DNA of 64,000 nt from Xylogone sp. PMI_703. Lineage: Eukaryota > Ascomycota > Leotiomycetes. Where the stretch lies: the NCBI GenBank assembly GCA_021399445.1, contig JAJTUQ010000002.1:4402001-4466000 (forward strand), read 5' to 3'. Positions within the stretch are counted from its first letter, which is position 1; each line of letters opens with the position of its first letter. The position numbers and the translations under genes are program-made. A model generated the notes under the pieces. That model ran no database searches and was not told the DNA's origin. It saw nothing but the letters and a program-made list of their open reading frames with translations. This document shows, piece after piece, positions 42,891-54,461 of the stretch.

Positions 42891-45800
42891 GGGCTCGAAA
42901 GAAGGAGCCGCGGTGGTTGCGACAAAATGTCGAGGAGTTGGGTGTTGTTGATGATTTCGGGCCAAGTCAGGGCAAACGCGTCGAGAACGAAGTAGCGTGT
43001 GTGTGTATGTATGGGTTGACTCGAAGAAGCGCTCTTTTTATTCGTCCGTTTGTATCTTTCTAGTATCCCTGTTTTCTCAACTTTTTTTTCCTTCTCGATG
43101 CCGGGTCGTGACGATCGTGATGGAAGATAGCAATGCGATGATGTTTTTTGTTCGTGTGTAGTAGTGAAAAAGAGGTGGTCCAAGTTTGAGGTGTTGTGGA
43201 GAGGTCGAGATGTGTTGACGGATGGACCAGGCCCAGATTAAAATTAACGCATGAAAAAAGGAGTGACGGGATTAGAGGTTGTGGTGGTTTGGTACCGTAC
43301 ACCAGTGGGATTGGAGAGAGAGCGCGCTGCTCCAGCAAGGGGGGTGGGAAGGGGGAGAGAGTGAAAAAAGAGAGGCCGCAAAGAAGAGGAAAAAAGATTA
43401 TAAAAACAGGAGCACCAGCTTGTATACGAAGGGCCGGATGGTTATATTATTATGGATCGCGCACGCACACAAGGCGATCTATCGCTTCCTTTTTTGGATT
43501 CTCCTTGACCCCGTTTGTAAAGCAGGAGGAAGGGGAGAGAGGGAGAAAAGAGGGAAAGGTACAAAAAAAAAGGAGACACGATCCAACTGGGGCGATCGCT
43601 CTCACGAAGCTTGCAAGGGGCCATGGACGCCAGGGCCGGATCCAGCTGGAGAGGGCGTTCTGGCGGATTCCAGCCAACCAGGAGCGGGCCAGGGCGGTGG
43701 GCGCGTTCCCCTGGGCGGGAGTTCGGTTTTCCGGGGGAGGAAAGAGCGCAGGGAAGAGCGTAGAGGGAAGAATGGCAGGCGCGCAGGGGTGAAAGCAAGC
43801 CAAAAGGGCAGGAAGCAGCAAGGCGTGGTGAGAAAAGCGTGGGAAGAGGGTAAACAGAAAAGGGTCCTGGGCCCCAAAAGCACCCCCAAAAACCCTCCAG
43901 TGCCCCAGGAAGAGAACGATGGGCGGTTGCTATGCAGGCAAGGTTGGGTTTAGGCCCGCGGTGGTCTGTGCCCGCCCCAAAGTCGCAAGCATCAAAAGGG
44001 ACCCGCCAGCTCGCGCAAGAGCGTGACTGCGACGGCCACAGCACAGCAACACGCACAGGCGCAGCGTTTTGAGAGCACCCTATTGCGTGTGTTTTCGAGA
44101 GAAGAGGGGAAGAGAGTCAAAAAAGCACATTATCTGCTCTGTTCAGTAACTCACAAGTTGTAACAGCAAAAGTGACAGAGTTTGATAGCTGAGGGGGCAG
44201 CTGAAGATCCTCGACGATCGCTCTGGGGGGAAATGCAGGATCGAGCCCCGCGATACTGTAGTGTGCTGTTCAGTATAGTGAGTACAGATGAAGGGGGTCG
44301 CATTGTCCTGTACTGTATTGTGGTGTAGTAATAATAAGCTGCCTGTAAGTACTGTATGTACGCTGTAAGGTACAGTATCCTGCTGTAAGTTATCGTACAT
44401 TGCACCGTAGCATTGGTGCTGCACCCAGTCCCACTGTATTACCGTACAGCAGAGAAGGCAATTCCAAATGACTGAATACTGTAATGTCACAGTACATACA
44501 GTACAGTGCAGTAAAGTGTATGGACAGAGACGAAGGAGAAGCGAATGGCATGTCCCGCAAGTCCCCTGGAGCTTGCTAATCGCTGGCCTACCGGTGTTCC
44601 GCACACGTGGGAAAGTCGCGACGGCAGTTTCGCGTCCGGCACTGGTCGCACCGCTACAGCAGCAGCAATATTATGCAAGAAGCAAAGAGGCAACAGAAGA
44701 AACCCTGTATCGATGAGACGCCACAGCAAGTTGTCTCAATGATTACCGTAGAAATGACGAACCTCCAAAATCACATTTATCATTCTTATGATATCTCCTG
44801 CTTTGTCATGCCCTGTCCCGTTGCCCAGGTACGCGAAGAGCGGGTACGCAGCGGATGGCAAATCATCGCTTGTTCCCCTTGAGGGTCCAGGCACAGGCAC
44901 AGGCACCGGGTCTGTTGCTCTCCAACGTCCGCACGCCGTCGCTCAGGCCAGCAGCCCCTGCATTACGGTCGCCCCAAAGCGGGCTAGGGCCGCGCTTGCC
45001 CACGCAGGGTTTGGGTCGCACAGTGCCGTCAGTGCAGCCAGCCTAGAGTGCCGAGTGCGGTAACTTTTGGTACTGTAGCTGCAGTACCTGGGAGGACTGA
45101 CCGACTTCAGGGGTTGTTCAGCACTGGTCCCCATCACGTATTGCGGTATTGCGACTGGATAGCCATCTCCACTGCTGCAGTCGCAATCGGCCTGCACGTT
45201 AAATAGCCTGCAGCAATTGGGGAGGTCACGCTTGTTCTTGATGAGTGAGAGGATGATAAGGAGCTGCATCACAGTTCCCATTAGGGGATACAGTATGGTA
45301 CGTAGAAAGCCAATGAGCCACAGTCAGCACATTATTCCGCCGCAAGAGCGAAGTGAAGAACGGTAGTAAGGACGTACCGGTACCTCCGTTCAGCCAGCAA
45401 AAAGCCCGATCTAGCCCAGTGTGGGAATTCCCAACTTCCTGCATCCAGTCTCGCCAAGTAGTCATCGTCACAATAGGGTCAGTCATCAACCCATCAGTCA
45501 TCGGTCGCCACTCCCAAGGTCATCTTACTTTTTATAGTTTGATCCGAGTTTTCCTTTTGATAAATAATGGCCACTGCTTTCTTCCCCAGTGGTTTCAGAC
45601 GAAATAGGCGACAGACGCCGCCGGGTCCGTTCACAGCGAATACCACTCCACGTACACCATCCCCGAACAGGCACGCCTTCGTGACGAGGGCTTTCGTATC
45701 ACTCACAACCTGATGGATCATCATTGTATGAGCAAAAGTAATACTCTCGATACCGTAGTGGTGAATGGTCCCGTGAAGAAATGGCAAGCTCGGCAGAAGG

Positions 45801-48761
45801 CAAACACGAATTGTTTTGTCCCAGGGGGCTGCGAGCGTAATCATCCACCTGACTACATCTGAATTATTAATTACCAATTGACCAACCGCAATCGAGTGCC
45901 AATGCAGAAACAAACGCTCCTTCACCTCTGCTCCGCGTTTGATTCGTTACGTCACCTGCACGGCGGGTAAAACTGCGAGGGATGTGATATGACAGCCGGT
46001 ACCTCTGTATCCCCCGTCACTCCTGCCACGGATTAACGGACGTACCCCGGTACTTAGTACCGCATTTTGACATATTACACCTCATTCACAATCACAGTTC
46101 CTCATCCAAAGCGAGAGCAGCGCTATCAGGGTCGCCATACACAGTTAATTCGCAATTCAAGACCCTGAATTGTACTGGTGAGACTTAATATTTACTGATA
46201 ACCGGCGCCACTTGCAGTGTGCTTCCTGACCACAGACAACCACTTCGGCTTTACTATCACGGCCTATATCAAAACGCCATATCCATATATATAACTCGCT
46301 TCTATATAATACCAGGCTATCTACGCTCAATGCCTAGTCTATAGCTACATAACTATAATTTACTGTAGACTTAGTGATACCGATGTGTGATATCAGTTGG
46401 AATAGGGTAAATGCGAAGTACCCCAAGTACCTTAACCCTCACGTCCGCATAGATAGATACAGAGACCAAGGCAGGATTGAGAGATGCAAGTATGAAACCT
46501 CCTTCGGGCATAGCGCCGCACACAAACAAGCTCCGTCCAAGCCCGCCAGATCGATCGGTTCCATCAAACTGCAAAACATCGTCCAATGGAAACATCCCGG
46601 ACAATCCTCCTCGCCGGCCTTGGGACCAGGCGCATCCATCGGTCTCGTCGCGCGCGCGGACTGCAACGGGCTTGCATGAACCATCTCTGCGCATCTGGAT
46701 TGTGCTCAGAAGAATGAGAATCATTGGGAATCGCCCAGAGAGCCCGGATGGATACTTCCTGTTTCTTTAGTTGACCAGCCAGTTATGCAATACCTCACAT
46801 CTTGTCACCAGAGAGGAGACCGAGCGTGCATAACTCGACCGTCCTTCCTCGTTTTGCCCCTCCATTCCCCTCCCACCAGAGGCTATATTGGATGCCATTA
46901 TACCTGCAACGCACGGCCGGCCATTGTTTTCTTCCCTCAGAGCAATACCAGCGTATTAACGATCACAACAACAAAGAGTTTTCTGGTGATCTAATAAGCA
47001 CAAGATACACATCCAGCATCTCTCCTCCGGGGCTTTGACTTGTTCGCGTGGGGTTGACCATTGATCAGACCATCAACCTCTGCCACAGTTGATTATCGGG
47101 GATAGCTTCTAACGCAGCACCATGTCCATTATCAAGTGATAATATGTGTTGCCGCCGCAGCCGGTGGCACTCTGTCTCGAGTTGAAAGGTACTTCGTCGT
47201 CATTCACCTCACTGTCCTTATTAGGCACTTTCAGGATGGACCATGGCGCACCTGCACCTGCATCTGCAAGGCAGTGGCGGGGTTCCCTAAGATATTCAGC
47301 AAAGCACCGTCCGAGCAATTTGTTTCGAACCATTGTCCACTGAGGTCTGAGCAATGGACCGTCTCCGTTTTTGTTTCTCGTGATCCTTCTTCCCCATACC
47401 TACAAAGCGCCTCAGAGGCTGAGCTGGCCTGCTATGACAGCCGAATGTGACCACCGAATCGGCCCCTCATCCGAGCAACTCATCATTTACTCTGTATCCG
47501 AGCTGGAAGCGATGCCGTATTACCATACTGCCAAAGGTTTCGTTCATCGCGGGGCTGAATGCTCTTTGCGAGCTAGGGAGATACATAGATGCCCCGCGCG
47601 ATGTTGCACCTCCCACTCACTGCCGGCAAACAACCCGCTGTCGCAACGCAACCCACCGTTCCATCTCCGTGTGTCCAGACCATCATGACTCCGGATTCCG
47701 AGCACCCTGTGCCCGCATGCACCTTTGCGCTTCAACAGCTGGTGCACATGCGAGTTGGGTGCAAGGAAACTGCAAGGAACAGGGAGCAAGGATTCACGGC
47801 ATCAAATACCGGTGTGTCAGATCTTTGAATCCTAGCTTGTAGCTTTTAAACGATGAACAATATCACCTCGATCACCTATGGTTATACTGTGAGATACCGG
47901 TATGGAAAAAGCAATATTCCCTCCCTTAGATGGTTGAGAATCGTGCCATGGTGGAGCAGATGGGATGCTTGAGTGAACGAATTGCGGAGGATATCTTGGG
48001 GAGCCTCACCCTCGCTCAGTTTGAGACTTCCCAGGATATATCCCTATCTAGTGCTTTCATGCGAATACACCATGACCGGGGTGTCTAACTTGGTCTATTT
48101 CCTCCTCAGAAACAGGCATTCCTTGTCTGGGATCATTGGAGTCAAGAGTAATAAGTCAGTGATGGACTGGCCAACATTCGTTCCTTCGCCGAAAAGCTTT
48201 TTGTCAGGCTGATTCTTGTAAAGAGACTTTGAATCTATTCAGCGTGGTCCGACACACGGAATATGAAGAAATTCGTCTGATCATGGGATCGGTGGATGTG
48301 GATGGATATCAAGCTTACATGGTAATCAAGTTTCTACACTGTGGAAGAGGTAGCTGGAGAACTAGGAAGTCCTGGCTCTTCATTTTGAAGGATGGCCGGT
48401 CTAGTCGTAAAAGCAGGACAACAAGCCGTCCTGGCTATAGCTAAGATGGTATAGTATATCCAAGGACCTCACAGTCTCTATTCTTCCAAGGGAGGCCTGC
48501 TCACGCTTGCATCTCTCAGTTCTGTCCTAGTCTCTGCATCTACTATATTCTCCGTGTTCGTGAAGGCACCGCACTTGAGTACTTGATGGTTTGTCTTGTT
48601 ATAGCCACTATCACAGACCGGTGTCACCTAGCCATGTAGCAAATCTACAGTGATGTACTTAAGCGGTATGGAACGCGGACCACGAGAACTAATAATAGTG
48701 CAACAAAAGGTGAAATCAGCTCAATTCTGACTTATAATAAAAAGGATAAGACGCAATACGT
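42891..48761. other. 5.9-kb gene-poor accessory stretch
   Basis: No protein family could be recognised. 43000-44100 is purine-rich on the plus strand and yields long but low-complexity open frames on both strands; it includes the kinesin promoter. 44250-44505 is dense in TACTGTA/TACAGTA palindromes. 45060-46060 has several GTACC/GGTACC elements. 46300-48700 holds only short overlapping frames. Possible contents are non-coding transcripts or decayed genes, but nothing can be supported. Confidence 0.5.
44254..44503. repeat. Cluster of TACTGTA/TACAGTA palindromic heptamers
   Basis: Exact copies at 44254-44260, 44311-44317, 44350-44356, 44371-44377, 44477-44483 and 44497-44503, with near copies (TACCGTA, CACTGTA) between them. 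Six in 250 bp is far above expectation for a heptamer and its complement. Spacing is irregular, so this is not a simple tandem repeat. Confidence 0.6.
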
Positions 48762-49847
48762 CTAATAATTGTGTTCATGATCATGATCATGATGTGTACG
48801 ATGATTTACATTTCCAAATATCGAAAGCCCATTCCTCCTATTCCACTCCACGATCCTGTCAAAATTCCGGCATCGGTGATGGACGTTGAAATCTGCTTGC
48901 GGCTCAGGAGGATCGTGGTCATGATCCATCCTCACTAGAACCGGGGTCACATCGGAGTGACACATGAGCGTCAGCCTCAACGTCTCGATACAATGATCTG
49001 TGTGCACCCGGAGGACTTTGAGCGGATACTTGAATTCAGCCGGCAGAGTGTCCTCGTTATACTTGTCCATCAAGAACCAAGTAAACTGGCGAATATAATT
49101 CTCGAGGGAAGCGTCAGACAAGTAAAAATTGGAGTTTAAGAATTAGCCGTACCAGACAGTGGAGCTGGTGGAATACTTCGAGTCCACCAACGTATCCTAT
49201 CCCTTGTTCTTCTTCTTCAGGTGCTTTCATGTAATCATCGAGCATATGACCGCTTATGTTCAACTTGACCATCTGATCTTCAGGAACTAGAATTTCTGCT
49301 TCTTTAGAAAAACATTTAGTATTTCTCTTGAATAGTCTGATACCCCTATTGACAGAAATAACCTTACGTTTCCATAACCTAAACCACGCCTCTTCTCGCT
49401 CAAGAGTCGGAGGCCCTATATATTCGTTCCTCTTATTGAAAGCATTAGAAAACTGCGTATCATACAGCTCTACGGCTTCAAAAGCGGGTGCTGTGTATAT
49501 ATTGTCAGGAAAAGGGACTTTTATCAAAGGGTGGGAGGGGTTTTTTCTTTTTGGTTATACCCACAGTAACCATCCGTTTGTTTCAAGCATGCTTGTAAAG
49601 TTTGGAGCCTTAAAGCGATGGAAGTCACCCAGAAAAGAGACACCAGTAGCGCTAAGCATATGAAGAAGAGACAATGCGTTAGGTCCAGTCGTACGATATT
49701 AAGGGATTTCCATGTTTTTGATATACGTGTTGTAGACCTCTCGGCGTTGGATGGGAGCTCTTTGTCGGAAGAGGAGGTTGATCCCTCTTCGTCTGGTGAG
49801 ACGTGTTGATATATCGGTCGTTGAAAGAACTTCATTGTAAGTAACAT
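48762..49847 (-). CDS. UstYa/DUF3328-family oxidase, membrane-anchored
   Basis: Three exons (49847-49565, 49490-49153, 49100-48762; introns of 74 and 52 nt) join in frame to 319 residues. Residues about 45-75 hold a single transmembrane helix (LFFICLALLVSLFWVTSIAL). Across the first junction the family motif YSPAFEAVELYD is restored. The two metal-type motifs HQLHC (ending exon 2) and HTDHC (exon 3) are both present. The C-terminus is His/Asp-rich (HHDHDHEHNY). Family knowledge: UstYa-type proteins oxidise and cyclise fungal ribosomal peptides such as ustiloxin and cyclochlorotine; others are halogenases or act on other metabolites. No peptidase, methyltransferase or transporter gene was recognised beside it. 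Small secreted peptide genes lie 0.4-5 kb upstream. A second ATG at 49835 would shorten it by four residues. Confidence 0.87.
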
Positions 49848-50283
49848 GCCGCAAAATCATTTGCGGAGGAGAAAGAGTAAGGGAAGGGGGTGAAGGTTCA
49901 GCCTGGAAAAGTTTGGCATCCGGAAGCTGATGTTGGAAAAGGGGGCCACTTCGAGGTAATGGCACACATCCACATTACGTGGACTAATCAAAATGCGTAA
50001 GAAGATACGTAATTATTACTAGTACTTACACACCATTACTTGATTTACGAAGCATTCTTATACAGTATAATGCTGCAATTTACTCCATTCAAATGCAATA
50101 TCCCATCCCTGCGCAATGACCGCCCCATTAACACACATGTCTTGGGTTATTCTACCTCCGAACCTCCCACAATGTCATATCATGATTCAGTCCCCTAAAA
50201 CTACAGTAAACACCCAACACTAAATTAATGAGGCGAACAGCTGTATGTTTACTAACATAGTAAAACCGAGATCCTTGCCAGCC
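49848..50283. other. Promoter-side spacer of the UstYa-type gene
   Basis: AT-rich, no gene recognised. It contains the upstream region of the oxidase and the 3' end of the small peptide gene. Confidence 0.5.
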
Positions 50284-50433
50284 TCATGGACCGAACACCT
50301 CCTCATCCGTAAGGGAATCTGCTAAACGCTCATACGGCGACTTGAAATCGGAGGGAGGAGCCGTAGGAGTGAGTGCTGAGCTCACCAGAAGCACAACGCC
50401 AGAGAACAGTAGGAAAGGGGACATGAGCTTCAT
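50284..50433 (-). CDS. Putative 49-residue secreted peptide
   Basis: A short frame from ATG 50433 to TGA 50284. It begins MKLMSPFLLFSGVVLLVSSA, a textbook signal peptide with a good cleavage site after SSA. The mature part would be 29 residues, LTPTAPPSDFKSPYERLADS plus nine acidic-rich residues. There is no cysteine, repeat or dibasic site. It lies 436 bp from the UstYa-type gene, in the same orientation. It could be a small secreted protein, a RiPP-like precursor, or a chance frame; a signal peptide this clean is the main argument for it. Confidence 0.4.
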   Translation of the reverse strand: MKLMSPFLLFSGVVLLVSSALTPTAPPSDFKSPYERLADSLTDEEVFGP

Positions 50434-51579
50434 GTCGGGAGTAGGGAGGATTTGGAGTTATAAGTTTGGGTTTAAATTTAAATTTCAAATGTAAGGGGTG
50501 AAAGTTGGGATATGAGAAAACAAGATGAGTGTCGATTAAGTGTAACAAAGCTACACTTGTGAGAGTGAATAGTTATATCGTGACGTTGGGTATGGTATAG
50601 GCTCGGCAGGCAGAAAGTTACAATCCGGTCTCCATGGAAAGTAAACCTGCTTCATTCCACACTCAGTTGACATGTTCCTGTGTAACATCGTACCTCTTGA
50701 CGTTAGCACTCATCTCTAGACTCTTCTGTTGATAGGTGATTCCAAAGCATACATACACCGTCTCATCTCTAGATGCCTCGTGCCATACATACCATTCTAA
50801 TAGGCTATCGTATAAGCCATTGCGCCGGTAAATCTTGTAATGTACTCTCTTAGGATGTCCTATATTCCAACAAAGCCTTGTCAACTGACCTTTCCCCCAC
50901 ACTATCTCATCGCCTTATCACAATAACGGAATAGACTCTCCGTGGCGATGAACGTGGTCGAAATACTTTCCTTTCCTGGCGACACATGTTCATTTTTCCC
51001 TGTTCATCTTGACTTTGTGACAGTACCATGTGTCGAGGGGTTTATTCAGCTTTTTCCATCATCAGCCTCCATATCTCAAAAATGAGTATTTCAGTTTTGT
51101 ATTATCTCTGTATATTAACTCTGTGTCAATGGATACCAGGTAATTCTCAATTTCAAAAATGATCAAAAGGAGGGAAGCGATGTTAGCAACCCCTGTACTT
51201 ACATACGAATTACTGTATACTGCTTCAACCTTCTGGAACTGAAAGAATTTCGCCAACTTTCAATCGTGATTTTCAAACGTTATCATACTTGTAATCTCAT
51301 ACAAAAATTAATTGATATTTGTATGATTCAAAAGTGTATTCTTTACTATTCAAAATTACGTTGGTTTTAGGTTCTACTTAACGTAATTCCGACAAAATGA
51401 CTAAAACTAAATTGTGTACTCCGTAAGAAAACTTAATTGAATTTAGGTTAAATTAGCTTATTCAAACAGTAGCAACCAAAGTTATCGAAAAGGAAATAAA
51501 CTGACCAACTTTCTTTCTGAGAGTAGCATAGTTTTCTTAGTTGAACCCACACCCTTCAATTTCTTATCAGTATATATTA
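50434..51579. other. Intergenic region
   Basis: AT-rich from about 51060. A frame at 50663-50902 (minus, 79 residues) has protein-like composition but no recognised family. Nothing else was seen before the transposon. Confidence 0.5.
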
Positions 51580-51618
51580 AGCCGCCCACCCGGCTAACCG
51601 ACATACCGGGTTCCCGAC
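51580..51618 (+). repeat. Left terminal inverted repeat
   Basis: 39 bp, begins AGCCGCCCACCCGGCTAACC; pairs with 53421-53459 with one mismatch. Confidence 0.95.
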
Positions 51619-51683
51619 ACCCCCTCCAAAAGCACACTCTCTCTACAAAATCAATTATTCCTACAACGCTACACTAGCTATAA

Positions 51684-53294
51684 CTATTCCAATTGAAATT
51701 CAAAGGTCAATTGCTCCATGGGCATAGATTCCACCAATTTAGAAGTTGTCACAGCCAATAATTCAGGGTTTCTAGCCTTCCAACTAGCTATTTTAGCTTC
51801 CAGCTCCTTCTTGGCTTTCATGATCTCTGGAATCTTCACAAACTTACTATTGGGGTTTTCAACTACTCGGAGCCTTTTAGAAGGCCTAATAGCTTCTAGC
51901 TGTAGCTCTAGTTCTTCGATTTTGCGATCTTTGAGCGTGAGAGCCATGTTTTTATCGTCCAAAGCTTTGCTGACTTTCCGAAGAAGTAAGCGCATACACT
52001 GATTAGAGTTTTCTAAGTGCTTTTGAATTTGCCACGTCAATTCAGTGATTTGGTGACCATGGCTAGGAGTAACAATTTCAATATCTGCTACCTTTTCTAG
52101 CTCATGGGTTGGTTTTGGGGGTGTTTGTGGTTCTGAAAGAGGTTGAATCACTTGACTAGAATTTAATGGCTTGTTGACATTCAATGGCCATAAACCTGTA
52201 GCTCTCCAGCCTTGTTCGATATTTTTAGCTTTCAAACCTTCTAACCTAGCTTTCTCATAACAAATAAGAAAGTTGCGTTTGCCAATTGGAGAAGAATCGG
52301 TCTTAGAGTCCAACTCAGCTATATAACGTCGATATGCAGCCTTCAGAGCCGAAAAAACTGACAAATCTAGTGGCTGTAAGACATGAGAAGCATGTGCTGG
52401 CAAGAAGGAAAGCAATATCTTGCTTTGGAAGCATTCCCACATGAATTCATCGGTTGTATGACTTCCATGGCCATCCAAAATCAATAATCGCCATTGATCT
52501 GAACTTTGAGGCCTAGTTTGAGGCTCAAAGATATCTTTTATCCATTCAACAGCTGTAGAATTGCTAGTCCAGCCATTTTCAGAGCAAGTGAATGCCCAGC
52601 CTTCATATTCTTCTAATCTTGAAGGGTACCACTGAGCCTGTACCTGTTTTCCTTTGAAAATAACTAAGGGTTTTATGTACTGGCCTGTAGCCGAGATACA
52701 CTCCAAAATTGTAGTCCAATGGCGGCTAGCATTGCCTTTCACATAGATTCTCTTCCTTGTAGAACTTCCAAGAACTAACCCATTAGTTCCTAACCCTTCC
52801 ATTATTCCTGTTTCATCCATATTATACCGATGTTGTGGAGGGATGGCCTTTATGGTAGGGTTCTCGAAAAGCTCAAAAAAAGCTCGAATAGACTCAGGGG
52901 AAGCTCCGTTTATGCGATGATTATCGATCCTTACACCTTTAAGTGTATGGATTTCAGGGTGGCGAGCCAAAAATCTAGACATCCAATTCTTTCCTGGTGG
53001 TCGATTTAACCCATTGATTCGGAGGAGCTTAGTGACCATAGATTTCACAATTGTATGGCTTGGAGCATAGCCTATATTGCTCTGGAGTAAAATCCAATTA
53101 GCTAATTGTGTTTCTTGACTTTCAGAGAGTATTTGCTCCAATTTATGGCTTGATCTACGAGGTTCTAGGCCACTTATTCTACCTATAAGGGTAGTGCGTG
53201 GTATTCCCCAGTCATTAGAAGCACTTTGAACACTTTGACCGTGCAACACCGCGTTAATTGCGCCTTGAACATCTTCTTCTTTGTATGGCGACAT
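51684..53294 (-). CDS. Pogo/Tigger-like DDE transposase
   Basis: 536 residues, intronless. The N-terminus MSPYKEEDVQGAINAVLHGQ with SNDWGIPRTTLIGRISG is a pipsqueak/CENP-B type helix-turn-helix, followed by a second CENP-B-like DNA-binding half (RPPGKNWMSRFLARHPEI). The catalytic core shows the DDD pattern: YNMDETG, LLILDGHGSHTTDEF and HVLQPLDLSVFSALK. The C-terminus has a coiled region. It cuts and pastes the surrounding element; both TIRs are present. All three catalytic acids are intact. Confidence 0.95.
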   Translation of the reverse strand: MSPYKEEDVQGAINAVLHGQSVQSASNDWGIPRTTLIGRISGLEPRRSSHKLEQILSESQETQLANWILLQSNIGYAPSHTIVKSMVTKLLRINGLNRPPGKNWMSRFLARHPEIHTLKGVRIDNHRINGASPESIRAFFELFENPTIKAIPPQHRYNMDETGIMEGLGTNGLVLGSSTRKRIYVKGNASRHWTTILECISATGQYIKPLVIFKGKQVQAQWYPSRLEEYEGWAFTCSENGWTSNSTAVEWIKDIFEPQTRPQSSDQWRLLILDGHGSHTTDEFMWECFQSKILLSFLPAHASHVLQPLDLSVFSALKAAYRRYIAELDSKTDSSPIGKRNFLICYEKARLEGLKAKNIEQGWRATGLWPLNVNKPLNSSQVIQPLSEPQTPPKPTHELEKVADIEIVTPSHGHQITELTWQIQKHLENSNQCMRLLLRKVSKALDDKNMALTLKDRKIEELELQLEAIRPSKRLRVVENPNSKFVKIPEIMKAKKELEAKIASWKARNPELLAVTTSKLVESMPMEQLTFEFQLE

Positions 53295-53420
53295 ATTTGA
53301 CTTAATGCGACTTTAAAACACGTCAAATTATTAAAATTGACTTCGAATTGGTGGAGTTATTCAAAAAACAAAATTGTAGAAACCTATATGAATCTTGCCA
53401 AAAACACGGTCGCGTTGGCT

Positions 53421-53459
53421 GTCGGGAACCCGGTGTGTCGGTTAGCCGGGTGGGCGGCT
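53421..53459 (-). repeat. Right terminal inverted repeat
   Basis: 39 bp; reverse complement of the left end except one base (C for T in the GACAYACC segment). Confidence 0.95.
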
Positions 53460-54269
53460 TAAACACTATCCCTTAAACGGTGGAAGTGCCGTTACACGGC
53501 CCACTTATGCTTATTTTAAGTACAGTAAACCTGCCTTCGTCTTGCTTACGCGCTAAAAATCCAAGTGGACCATTAAGATTCGAAGAATCTACTAGCGTAA
53601 ATCCCTGTTCCTTTTAAACGTATACGAGGTCTAATTTTCAGCATCCATCCAGTGCCTCCAAGATCTTGATTGTTAGAGAATCCAGCAGGCCAGGGTAGCC
53701 TATCGGATTCAAGATTCGTAATGTGGGGGCTTACTACTCAATCAACTTTGGTGGTTCTCATGTATCTAACGCACTAGTACTGCAGAAGTCTTTTATTTAC
53801 AATTGATTGGTCTAGAGAGAGCTCAGAGTGGAATAGAGGCGTATACAAAATTGATGTTGGGTATCAATTGGCTATGCGAGTATTCATACAGGTACTGCAG
53901 GAACGATATACGGTATCCATGTGTCGTCGAACTACCCAACTTCACGGAAGCGCCCAAGATATGAATAGGAATTACAAAATTACACAGCAAAGAGACACGC
54001 CTAGCCATGCCTAATAGCTCTTAAAGTTGAGGAAGAAAGAGTTGTTATTTATTGGCTTTTAACTCTGAGCGTGCTCTCTACAATCCCGGAATATCCATCC
54101 CCTGCCAACGACTGACATCCTTACTACAATGCTTCAGTCTATGCCATCTAATTATTTTCAATGTTCGACTACTTACAAATTTGGTAGGGTAAATATCGAC
54201 CATAGCACCCATTACCGCGTGAGTGTGCACTATTGGTTTCAGTTAGATGGTCTTGCCAACTTAGATTTA
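53460..54269. other. Intergenic region
   Basis: No gene recognised. A 61-residue minus-strand frame (53823-54008) has no family features. Confidence 0.5.
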
Positions 54270-54461
54270 TTAAACGTTCAGGGGTAATGAACATACAACA
54301 CCGCGAAGACATATTGCTTGTCCACTTTCACAGCCGCTACAGTCTGAGCTGGTAGAGCAAGGGGCACCGCAGCCAGCTCTCTCCGTCAATGATTCCATCA
54401 GGGGGTTGGCAGCCGCGAAGATGGCGAAGGAAGATAGAATAAACAAGTTTGACAACTTCAT
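54270..54461 (-). CDS. Small secreted cysteine-rich protein
   Basis: 63 residues from ATG 54461. The signal peptide MKLSNLFILSSFAIFAAA is followed by NPLMESLTER, a possible pro-segment ending before a basic site, and a compact domain with six cysteines (GCGAPCSTSSDCSGC, ICLRGVVC). This pattern is typical of secreted fungal effectors or antimicrobial-like peptides held by three disulfides. A longer frame starting at 54629 lacks a signal peptide, so the internal ATG is preferred. A late intron extending the C-terminus cannot be excluded. It is divergent from the repeat-peptide gene at 54965. Confidence 0.7.
   Translation of the reverse strand: MKLSNLFILSSFAIFAAANPLMESLTERAGCGAPCSTSSDCSGCESGQAICLRGVVCSLPLNV

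Larger units (their letters stand above)
51580..53459 (-). mobile_element. Fot1/pogo-type DNA transposon, complete
   Basis: A 1,880-bp element bounded by 39-bp terminal inverted repeats (51580-51618 and 53421-53459) that differ at one position. Ends read AGCCGCCCACCCGGCTAACC. TA flanks both sides (51578-51579 and 53460-53461), the expected target duplication of the Tc1/mariner/pogo superfamily. The single transposase gene is open across its length. Near-identical ends and an open frame suggest recent insertion and possible activity. No sign of C-to-T mutation by RIP was noticed in the open frame. Confidence 0.95.

Noticed and set aside
43196..43953. Overlapping plus-strand frames of 198 and 224 residues, and a 204-residue minus frame
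   Set aside because: They arise from purine-rich low-complexity DNA that keeps several frames open at once; compositions are Arg/Gly/Lys-biased and no motif was recognised.
45494..45925. 143-residue minus-strand frame
   Set aside because: No recognisable domain, no conserved splice context and no neighbouring exon that would extend it; treated as chance.
50663..50902. 79-residue minus-strand frame with protein-like composition
   Set aside because: No family recognised and no joinable exon found. It could be a remnant, but support is too weak for a gene call.
53823..54008. 61-residue minus-strand frame with a hydrophobic start
   Set aside because: No good signal peptide cleavage pattern and no conserved feature.
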